DNA from: Rubrivivax sp.
GTDB taxonomy: Bacteria > Pseudomonadota > Gammaproteobacteria > Burkholderiales > Burkholderiaceae_C
NCBI GenBank assembly: GCA_021300575.1
Contig: JAJTDM010000050.1
Location: 1 to 39,023 of the forward strand
Direction of reading: 5' to 3'
Length of the DNA stretch: 39,023 bases
The notes beneath the pieces were generated by a model that did not search any database, was not told the origin of the DNA, and saw nothing but the letters and a program-made list of their open reading frames with translations. Below, piece after piece: positions 32,709 to 39,023 of the stretch; positions within the stretch are counted from its first letter, which is position 1, and every line of letters begins with the position of its first letter. Made by a program: the position numbers and the translations under genes.

Positions 32709-35566
32709 GGGCTGGGGCGGCGCACGCGGGCTGAACGGCGTCTGCGCGGCGGAACGCCGGCCGTCGCGGCAGGGCCTGGGGACGTGTGCTGCTGCGCCGC
32801 CTCCATCTCGGCCAGCAGGCGCTGGACGCGCTGGTGGAGCTGCTCGGTGGTGACGCGTTCGCGCAGACGTTCCACCATCAGCGGGAAGGCGAAAGGCGTG
32901 AGCCGCTGGGGCCGGGTGAAGCTGAGCTGTGCAGACGCCGCCATGCGCGCCAGGCAGCGCTGCAGGCGCTCCACGTCCAGTTCCTGTGCCAGGGTCTCGG
33001 CCTCGGCCTGGGCCAGCAGCAGGTTGCCGGGGTCGTGCTGGCGGAAGACGTCGAAGAACAGCTTGGCCGAGGCCTGCACCTGCCGCGCGCTGCGGCTGGC
33101 ACCGGGATAGCCGGTGAACACCAGGCCGGCCACGCGGGCGATCTCACGAAAGCGCCGCAGTGACAGCTCCGTGGCATTCAAGGCCTGCTGGATGTCGGGG
33201 ACCAATTGCTCCTGGCTCAGCAGGCCCTGGGGCCAGGAGCCCGGTCCGGCCGGCTCCAGCAGCGCCGGCCAGTCGAAACGCTGGCGCGAGAGCAGTTCGA
33301 AACCATGGTCGTTCATGGACAAGCTGAAGGTCCCCGTCTGCTGACGCGCCGCGCGCCAGGCCAGCAGCGCACCCAGGCCGATGTGCACCATGCGCCCCGC
33401 GAGCGGGTAGCAGAACAGGTGGTGGCCCTCGTCGGACTCGATCATCTCGAACACGATCCGCCTTGCGCAGGGCAAGGCCGATGCTTCAGCCTGCAGCGCC
33501 AGCAGAGGTGCCAGGGCGCGCAGTTCGGGATCGGGGTGCTGCGCCAGCTGCGATGACGCCACGGGGACGGAAGCAGCAACCGGATCGGCACTGACAGCCG
33601 ACGAAGCCGTGACGACACTGGGGCCAGGCCGGCTCATCAAAGCGTCCGCTTCATCGAGCAAGGCCAGCGCCATGTCGGCCAGCTCGCTGGACAGCGGCAT
33701 CTTGCCGCCTTGCCACACGGGCACGGCGCCCTGGTGGCCGGGCGCCTTGGTGACATAGGCCGTGAGCTCGCGCACCCGCACCAGCTGCAACACGCGGCCG
33801 CTGAAGATGAAGCAGTCGCCCTCGCGCAGGCTGGCGATGAAGCTCTCCTCCACGCTGCCGATGCGTCCGCCGTTGAGCCACTGCACGCTCATGGCCGTGT
33901 CCGAGACGATGGTGCCGATGCTCATGCGGTGGCGGCGCGCCACGGCCGGGTTCGCCACCCTGCAGATGCCAGCTTCGTCGGGGACGATGCGGTGGTGCTC
34001 GGGGTAGGCCGCCAGCGAGGCCCCGCCGTGCACCGTGAAGCCCAGGCACCAGTCGAAGCTCTCGCGGTCCAGGTCGCGGTAGGGCCAGGCGCTCTTGACT
34101 TCCTCGAACAGCGAATCGGGCTCGAAGCCCGGGCCCACGGCGAGTGTGAGCAGGTGCTGCACCAGCACGTCCAGCGGCCAGGGCGGGGGCTCGCGGCGCT
34201 CGATGCGCCCTGCTGCCGCAGCACGGCGCGCGGCCGCGGCCTCCAGCAACTCCAGCGCCTGGCTGGGCACCACCGTGATGCGCGAAGGCCGCCCCGGCGC
34301 ATGGCCCGACCGGCCGGCGCGCTGCAGCAGCCGCGCCACACCCTTGGGCGAGCCGATCTGCAACACGCGCTCCACGGGCAGGAAGTCCACGCCCAGGTCC
34401 AGGCTGGAGGTGCAGACCACGGCCTTGAGCTGCCCGGCCTTCAGCCCGGCTTCCACCCACTGGCGCACCGAAGGGTCCAGCGAGCCGTGGTGCAGCGCGA
34501 TCAGTCCGGCCCAATCAGGCCGTGCTTCCAGCAGGGCCTGGTACCAGAGCTCGGCCTGGGAACGGGTGTTGGTGAAGACGAGGCTGACAGCGCTGCCCTC
34601 CAGCTCGGCGACCACCTGGTCCAGCAGGCGCAGGCCCAGGTGGCCCCCCCAGGGGAAGCGCTCCATGGTGGCCGGGATGAGGCTGTCCACCATCAGTGCC
34701 TTGGGGACCGCGCCGCGGACGATGACGCCTCCCGGCTCGGGTGCATCACCCACGCCAGACAGTCGCGAGCCATCTTCACCGACCGAGACGCCACCCCAGG
34801 TCAAGGCCGCACAGGCCTCCTCCAGGTTGCCCAGCGTGGCTGACAGACCCCACACCCGCAGCCGGGGGTTCAGGCGGCGCAACCGCGCCAGCGCCAGCAG
34901 CACCTGGGTGCCGCGCTTGTTGCCCAGCAACTCGTGCCACTCGTCCACGATGAGCACCTGCACGCCGCCCAGCACGGCGGCGCTGTCGGCCATGGCCAGC
35001 ATCAGGCTCAGGCTCTCGGGCGTGGTCACCAGGGCCAGCGGCCAGGTTTTGCGCTGGCGCGCCTTGGCCGCTGCTGCGGTGTCGCCCGTGCGCTGCTCCA
35101 CGGCCCAGCCCATGCCCACACCGTCGGCCGCCGCCTGCAAAGCCAGCGTGGTGTCCGCCGCCAGCGCGCGCATGGGCGTGATCCACAGCACGCGCGGGCC
35201 GGTCGCACCCGCACCCGCACCCGCACCCGCACCTGCAGCCGCAGCCGCTGGCTCGGCTCTGCACACGGCCAGGGCGCCGAACCAGGCCGCCAGCGTCTTG
35301 CCTGCGCCGGTGGTGGCATGCAGCAGGCCGCTGCGGCCCGCGGCCATATGGGCCCAGACCTCAAGTTGAAAGGAAAAGGGCTGCCAGCCCTGGGCGGCAA
35401 ACCAGGTTTCAGCATCCGTGGCCGGGGCGGACTGCGAAGCTCCCGTCGCCCGTTTCGTCACTGGCGCGGCGCGGCCCGCCGCGGGCCGGCGCGCGCCAGC
35501 CCTTCGCCGCGCCATCAACTGCGTGCCCACGTTGGGCCCGGGCGGCAGACGGCCGGAACCGCTCAC
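32705..35566 (-). CDS. Ligase-associated DNA damage response DEXH-box helicase (Lhr family)
   Basis: This 953-residue superfamily 2 helicase has Walker A ATTGAGKT at 84-91, motif II DEWH at 208-211, SATLGN (motif III), VFTNTRSQAELWYQAL and QRAGRSGHAPG (motif VI), followed by the Lhr-type winged-helix and C-terminal domains. Residues 107-121 are an Ala-rich then Gly-Ala repeat coded by a GCACCC hexamer tract, inserted just after motif I; relatives vary at this place. It is co-translated with pdeM. htpG ends 45 bp upstream, so the usual DNA-ligase and exonuclease genes are missing here. An N-terminal Arg/Ala-rich extension of about 50 residues precedes the core. Confidence 0.92.
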   Translation of the reverse strand: MSGSGRLPPGPNVGTQLMARRRAGARRPAAGRAAPVTKRATGASQSAPATDAETWFAAQGWQPFSFQLEVWAHMAAGRSGLLHATTGAGKTLAAWFGALAVCRAEPAAAAAGAGAGAGAGATGPRVLWITPMRALAADTTLALQAAADGVGMGWAVEQRTGDTAAAAKARQRKTWPLALVTTPESLSLMLAMADSAAVLGGVQVLIVDEWHELLGNKRGTQVLLALARLRRLNPRLRVWGLSATLGNLEEACAALTWGGVSVGEDGSRLSGVGDAPEPGGVIVRGAVPKALMVDSLIPATMERFPWGGHLGLRLLDQVVAELEGSAVSLVFTNTRSQAELWYQALLEARPDWAGLIALHHGSLDPSVRQWVEAGLKAGQLKAVVCTSSLDLGVDFLPVERVLQIGSPKGVARLLQRAGRSGHAPGRPSRITVVPSQALELLEAAAARRAAAAGRIERREPPPWPLDVLVQHLLTLAVGPGFEPDSLFEEVKSAWPYRDLDRESFDWCLGFTVHGGASLAAYPEHHRIVPDEAGICRVANPAVARRHRMSIGTIVSDTAMSVQWLNGGRIGSVEESFIASLREGDCFIFSGRVLQLVRVRELTAYVTKAPGHQGAVPVWQGGKMPLSSELADMALALLDEADALMSRPGPSVVTASSAVSADPVAASVPVASSQLAQHPDPELRALAPLLALQAEASALPCARRIVFEMIESDEGHHLFCYPLAGRMVHIGLGALLAWRAARQQTGTFSLSMNDHGFELLSRQRFDWPALLEPAGPGSWPQGLLSQEQLVPDIQQALNATELSLRRFREIARVAGLVFTGYPGASRSARQVQASAKLFFDVFRQHDPGNLLLAQAEAETLAQELDVERLQRCLARMAASAQLSFTRPQRLTPFAFPLMVERLRERVTTEQLHQRVQRLLAEMEAAQQHTSPGPAATAGVPPRRRRSARVRRPSP
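35205..35246 (+). repeat. GCACCC hexanucleotide tract inside the helicase gene
   Basis: Four perfect GCACCC units (35205-35228) are followed by GCACCT and two GCAGCC units, seven hexamers in all. On the coding (minus) strand they give Gly-Ala and Ala-Ala pairs. Because the unit is six bases, copy-number change would alter the length of the loop after helicase motif I but never the frame. Confidence 0.85.
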
Positions 35567-35610
35567 GACAGCAGGGCTCCAGACCTTCTGGCCTTCAGCC
35601 CATCAGCCCT

Positions 35611-37488
35611 TCAAGCCGTCAGCAGCCGCGTCATGCGCTGCACATGCGCTGCAGGGTCTTCGAGCTGCCCGCCCTCGGCCAGCACGGCCTGGTCGAACAG
35701 CAGGTGGGCCAGGTCGTCGAACTGCGCATCGGACTCCAGCTTCTTGACCAAGGCGTGGCCTGGGTTGACCTCCAGGATCGGCTTGGTCTCCGGTGCGGAC
35801 TGGCCGGCCTGCTTGAGCATGCGCGCCAGATGGCCGCTCATGGCGCCGTCTTCCACCACCAGGCAGGCGGGGGAGTCCACCAGGCGGGTGGAGGCGCGCA
35901 CATCCTTGGCGCGGTCCTTGAGCGCGGCCTGCAGCCTCTCCAGCACGGGCTTGAAGGACTCGGCCGCGGCTTCAGCCTGCTTCTTCTCTTCCTCATCCTG
36001 CAGCTTGCCCAGATCAAAGGCGCCCTTGGCCACGCTTTGCAGCGGCTTGCCGTCGAACTCGTGCAGGTGGCTGAGCATCCACTCGTCCACGCGGTCGGTC
36101 AGCAGCAGCACCTCGATGCCCTTCTTCTTGAAGACCTCGAGCTGCGGGCTGCCCTTGGCCGCAGCCAGGGTGTCGGCGGTGATGTAGTAGATGGCGTCCT
36201 GGCCCTCTTTCATGCGGCCGACGTAGTCAGTGAAGGACACGCCTTGATCGTCATTCGCAGCCTGCGTGGAGGCAAAGCGCAGCAGCTTGGCCAGACGCTC
36301 CTGGTTGCCGAAGTCCTCGCCCACGCCCTCCTTCAGGACGGCACCAAACTGCTTCCAGAACTCCGCGTACTTGTCCTTCTGGTTCTCGGCCACATCCTCC
36401 AGCATGGACAACACGCGCTTGGTGGAGCCCTCGCGGATGGCCTTGACGTCGCGGCTTTCCTGCAGCAGTTCGCGGCTGACGTTCAGCGGCAGGTCGGCCG
36501 AATCGATCACGCCCTTGACGAAGCGCAGATACACCGGCATCAGCGCCTCGGCGTCGTCCATGATGAACACGCGCTTGACGTACAGCTTGACGCCGCCGCG
36601 CTTGTCGCGGTTCCACAGGTCGAACGGCGCCTTGGCCGGCACGTACAGCAGCTGCGTGTACTCGGTGCGGCCTTCCACGCGGTTGTGGGTGTAGGCCAGC
36701 GGCGCTTCGCTGTCGTAGCTGATCTGCTTGTAGAACGCCTGGTATTCCGCGTCGGTCACGTCGCTCTTGGAGCGGGCCCACAAGGCGGCGGCCTTGTTGA
36801 CGGTTTCCCACTCGTCCCGGACCACCTGCTTCTTGGCCTCGGCGTCCCACTCCTCCTTCTTCATCAGGATGGGCAGGGAGATGTGGTCGGAATACTTGCT
36901 GATGATGGACTTCAGCTTCCAGGTGGACAGGAACTCCGCCTCGTCCTCGCGCAGGTGCAGGATGACATCGGTGCCGCGCGCGGGCTTGTCAATGGTCTCG
37001 ACCTCGAAATCGCCCGTGCCGGTGCTGCTCCAGCGCACACCCAGCTCAGCAGGCAGGCCGGCGCGGCGGGTCTCCACCGTCATGCGGTCGGCCACGATGA
37101 AGCCGGAGTAGAAGCCCACGCCGAACTGGCCAATCAGGTTGGCGTCCTTCTTCTGGTCACCTTCCAGGCGCGACATGAACTCGCGCGTGCCGCTCTTGGC
37201 GATCGTTCCCAGGTGCGCGATGGCCTCTTCCTCACTCATCCCGATGCCGTTGTCGCGGATGGTCAGGGTCTTGGCCTCGGCGTCGAAGAAGACGCGCACT
37301 TCCAGCGTGGGCGCGTCCTCGTACAGCGCGGCGTTGTCCAGGGCTTCGAAGCGCAGCTTGTCGCAGGCGTCTGAGGCGTTGGAGACGAGTTCGCGCAGGA
37401 AGATTTCCTTGTTGGAGTACAGCGAATGGGTGACGAGGTGCAGGATCTGCTGCACCTCGGCCTGGAAGGAGTGGGTCTTCTTGTCCAT
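35611..37488 (-). CDS. htpG: Molecular chaperone HtpG (Hsp90)
   Basis: This 625-residue bacterial Hsp90 has an N-terminal GHKL ATPase domain with [24 protein letters not shown] and the lid segment [15 protein letters not shown]. The middle domain contains the client/ATP-contact region ([19 protein letters not shown]), and a C-terminal dimerisation domain follows. The length is normal and no eukaryotic MEEVD tail is present. It is transcribed from a recognisable heat-shock promoter at 37547-37574. Confidence 0.97.
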   Translation of the reverse strand: MDKKTHSFQAEVQQILHLVTHSLYSNKEIFLRELVSNASDACDKLRFEALDNAALYEDAPTLEVRVFFDAEAKTLTIRDNGIGMSEEEAIAHLGTIAKSGTREFMSRLEGDQKKDANLIGQFGVGFYSGFIVADRMTVETRRAGLPAELGVRWSSTGTGDFEVETIDKPARGTDVILHLREDEAEFLSTWKLKSIISKYSDHISLPILMKKEEWDAEAKKQVVRDEWETVNKAAALWARSKSDVTDAEYQAFYKQISYDSEAPLAYTHNRVEGRTEYTQLLYVPAKAPFDLWNRDKRGGVKLYVKRVFIMDDAEALMPVYLRFVKGVIDSADLPLNVSRELLQESRDVKAIREGSTKRVLSMLEDVAENQKDKYAEFWKQFGAVLKEGVGEDFGNQERLAKLLRFASTQAANDDQGVSFTDYVGRMKEGQDAIYYITADTLAAAKGSPQLEVFKKKGIEVLLLTDRVDEWMLSHLHEFDGKPLQSVAKGAFDLGKLQDEEEKKQAEAAAESFKPVLERLQAALKDRAKDVRASTRLVDSPACLVVEDGAMSGHLARMLKQAGQSAPETKPILEVNPGHALVKKLESDAQFDDLAHLLFDQAVLAEGGQLEDPAAHVQRMTRLLTA

Positions 37489-37546
37489 GGGTTCTCAGGG
37501 TTGAGGTGATGTCGGCGGCGGGAGGCGCTCGCCTTCGGAAAGCCCC

Positions 37547-37574
37547 AATTGGGGTGAGGCAGCGGGATTTCAAG
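37547..37574 (-). promoter_or_regulatory. Sigma-32 heat-shock promoter of htpG
   Basis: Read on the minus strand, CTTGAA (37569-37574) is followed by a 14-base spacer and CCCCAATT (37547-37554), closely matching the sigma-32 consensus CTTGAAA / CCCCATNT. Transcription would begin near 37540, giving htpG a leader of about 50 bases. The element lies wholly in the gap between htpG and the transglutaminase-like gene. Confidence 0.85.
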
Positions 37575-37582
37575 ACAGGCGC

Positions 37583-38266
37583 TCAGCCCGTCTCGCGCCC
37601 CACATCGGCCTCGAAGCTGGCCGACTTCAGCGGGTTGCCGATGGCCACCATTCCAGGGTAGTAGCGATCGAAGTCGTCGACGATGCGCTGCAGCGGCATG
37701 TCGTCGAAGCTGCCGTGCTCGTACACGTACTCCATGTGGCGCTGGCCGGCCTTGTCGAAGGGGTGGTAGAGCGAGTCGACACGGCCGTCGAACTCCAACG
37801 GGAGCAGGCCGAAGCGGTCACACAACTCGATGTTGAAGGCCGGCGTGGCCTTGACCCAGGCGTCGTCCAGCCACAGCTCGGTGTAGCCGTGCCAGACGAA
37901 GAGGTCGGTCTTCATGGTCTGGCGCATGCGCTCGGTGCTCAGGTGGTTGCGCACGTCGGCGTAACCTACGCGGGCCGGGATGCCGGCGGCCCGGGCCGCG
38001 GCCGCCAGCAACGCCGCCTTGGTGACGCACCAGCCCACGCCGATCTCCAGCACATGGCTGGCGCGCATGCCGGCCACCGAGAGGTCGATCCGGTAGGGGT
38101 CGTAGCGGAAGCCGTCGCGCACGGCGTAGTACAACGCTACCGCCCGCTCGCGGTCGCCCGCGCCCAGGGCGTGTTGGCGGGCGAAGCCCTGCACGTGCGG
38201 GTGGTCGCTGTCGATGAGTGCGGTGCAGGCCAGAGCGGCGGCAGCGGGAGCGGTGGGGGTGACCAA
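37583..38266 (-). CDS. Transglutaminase-like cysteine protein
   Basis: This 227-residue transglutaminase-core domain protein (PF01841) has the catalytic Cys in EIGVGWCVTKAALLAAAAR and the His in FVWHGYTELWLDDAWVKATP, where the following Asp completes the triad. No signal peptide or membrane segment is seen, so it is probably cytoplasmic. Start TTG 38266 is the first plausible codon of the frame; a later GTG is possible. The fold covers peptidases and amidases as well as transglutaminases, and no substrate can be proposed. It is divergent from the iron-sulfur subunit gene. Confidence 0.8.
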   Translation of the reverse strand: MVTPTAPAAAALACTALIDSDHPHVQGFARQHALGAGDRERAVALYYAVRDGFRYDPYRIDLSVAGMRASHVLEIGVGWCVTKAALLAAAARAAGIPARVGYADVRNHLSTERMRQTMKTDLFVWHGYTELWLDDAWVKATPAFNIELCDRFGLLPLEFDGRVDSLYHPFDKAGQRHMEYVYEHGSFDDMPLQRIVDDFDRYYPGMVAIGNPLKSASFEADVGRETG

Positions 38267-38365
38267 GGAGATTCCCGGAAATTCAAGGGGTCTTGTTGAT
38301 TATCACTAGCCCCGGCAGGGCTCTGCCGTGCGACAAACCGCTTCTGTCGCCCCACGGAGTCTGAG

Positions 38366-38869
38366 ATGCCCCAATTGAACGTCAACGGCAAGGTGATGAA
38401 CTACCAGGCCGAGCCCGACACCCCGCTGCTGTGGGTGATCCGTGAGCAACTCGGCATGACCGGCACCAAGTATGGCTGCGGTGTGGCCCAGTGCGGCGCC
38501 TGCACCGTGCACATCGACGGTGCACCCGTGCGCTCTTGCGTGCTGCCCGCCGCCGCCGTGCAGCCCAGCCAGAAGATCACCACCATCGAGGGCCTGTCGC
38601 CGGACGGCAGCCACCCGCTCCAGAAGGCCTGGGTGGCGCTGGACGTGCCGCAGTGCGGCTACTGCCAGAGCGGCATGATCATGACCGCCGCCGCGCTGCT
38701 CAAGGACAAGCCCAAGCCCACCGACGCCGATATTGACGCGGCGATGACCAACATCTGCCGCTGCGGCACCTACAACCGGGTGCGCGCCGCCATCAAGGTG
38801 GCCGCCGGGGCCGACACCAAGACCGCCGGGCTGGACATCATCCACATCGTCAAGGGAGCCGCCGCATGA
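38366..38869 (+). CDS. [2Fe-2S] subunit of an isoquinoline 1-oxidoreductase-type molybdoenzyme
   Basis: This 167-residue small subunit belongs to the xanthine oxidase family. The N-terminal plant-ferredoxin-type cluster is formed by cysteines in [14 protein letters not shown] plus a later Cys (RSCVL), and the second, helical cluster by CGYCQSGM and CRCGTY. The [15 protein letters not shown] start matches the IorA/aldehyde-dehydrogenase group that pairs directly with a large molybdopterin subunit and lacks a FAD subunit. It overlaps the next gene in ATGA (38866-38869), but that gene is interrupted, so this subunit probably has no partner from this locus. Confidence 0.9.
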   Translation: MPQLNVNGKVMNYQAEPDTPLLWVIREQLGMTGTKYGCGVAQCGACTVHIDGAPVRSCVLPAAAVQPSQKITTIEGLSPDGSHPLQKAWVALDVPQCGYCQSGMIMTAAALLKDKPKPTDADIDAAMTNICRCGTYNRVRAAIKVAAGADTKTAGLDIIHIVKGAAA

Positions 38870-38946
38870 GCACCGTCCACACCGACACGCTGCAAGACAC
38901 GGCCGCCCCCACTACTGTCCGGTTAAACACACGATGCCAAGCCTGA
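38866..38946 (+). pseudogene. 5' remnant of the molybdopterin-binding large subunit, interrupted
   Basis: ATG 38866 overlaps the stop of the iron-sulfur subunit exactly as expected for an IorB-type partner. The frame reads [15 protein letters not shown] and then, after about 15 codons, enters AT-richer foreign-looking sequence and stops at TGA 38944. The large subunit should be about 700 residues or more, and no frame continues it to the window edge. Interruption by an insertion element is the simplest reading. Confidence 0.55.
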
Positions 38947-39023
38947 CATCAAGCATTGGTGCGGCTTTGCGGCCGATTTTGTTTGGTGCCGATTTGAACG
39001 GCGAGCGGCTGAATGCGGGTATT
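38912..39023. mobile_element. Probable left end of an insertion sequence
   Basis: From about 38912 base composition drops and the sequence begins CTACTGTCCGGTTAAACAC, resembling an insertion-sequence terminus. It breaks the large-subunit gene. A frame open from ATG 38934 or from a TTG near 38993 runs to the window edge. The last codons (LNAGI) faintly recall the start of IS4-family transposases, but too little is present to name the element. The right end and target duplication are outside the window. Confidence 0.5.

Noticed and set aside
1..39023. CRISPR array, rRNA, tRNA or prophage
   Set aside because: No regularly spaced repeats, rRNA-like blocks, tRNA cloverleaf or phage structural genes were seen on either strand.

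Overview
The window is high-GC bacterial DNA, and its gene neighbourhoods point to a Burkholderiales betaproteobacterium, probably Comamonadaceae-like. The signs are the rplM-rpsI / coiled-coil membrane protein / bactofilin / erpA / anmK / M23 peptidase / tyrS block, an orphan Bug-type (TctC) binding protein, and an ATP-independent-looking mix of amino-acid and organic-acid import genes. The genus is inferred from gene content only. About 40 genes or gene remnants fill nearly all of the DNA, and no stretch over 300 bases lacks a gene.

Positions 1-8261 hold an accessory catabolic locus. It contains a TonB-dependent receptor that has lost its 3' end, a class C beta-lactamase-fold serine hydrolase, an XRE-cupin regulator broken by an internal deletion, and the pair DgcN (DUF1611) and DgcA (enolase-superfamily racemase). 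In other bacteria that pair converts D-glutamate through N-acetyl-D-glutamate and N-acetyl-L-glutamate. An alpha/beta esterase, a small possible ORF and an MFS transporter follow. The same 18-bp palindrome, TGGATA-N6-TATCCA, lies in front of three separate transcription units here (receptor, serine hydrolase, dgcN). This suggests one regulon for taking up and breaking down a D-glutamate-containing or related compound. The most likely regulator gene is itself damaged.

Positions 8283-11027 encode a large periplasmic M16 zinc peptidase. Positions 11097-21832 hold a Crp/Fnr regulator divergent from a long operon: acyl-CoA synthetase, livG, livH, livM, a periplasmic binding protein, livF, a 100-residue unknown, a PaaK-like ligase, then an orphan Bug-type binding protein ended by a strong terminator. 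A 20-bp near-palindrome sits between the regulator and the operon. The layout suggests import of an organic acid followed by activation to its CoA ester.

Positions 21844-31859 are mostly core genes: dtd, a cation diffusion facilitator, tyrS, an M23 peptidase, anmK, erpA, bactofilin, a coiled-coil membrane protein, rpsI, rplM and srkA. After them comes an Old Yellow Enzyme-family gene with an apparent in-frame deletion that removes its substrate-binding His/Asn segment.

Positions 31977-38266 hold the DNA-repair pair PdeM and Lhr-like helicase without their usual ligase and exonuclease, then htpG behind a textbook sigma-32 promoter, then a transglutaminase-like protein. The right edge holds an isoquinoline-oxidoreductase-type [2Fe-2S] subunit. 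The molybdenum subunit that should follow is cut off after about 15 codons by what looks like the left end of an insertion sequence.

Four independent lesions in one 39-kb window (truncated receptor, deleted regulator, deleted OYE segment, interrupted molybdoenzyme) suggest ongoing loss of accessory catabolic functions.
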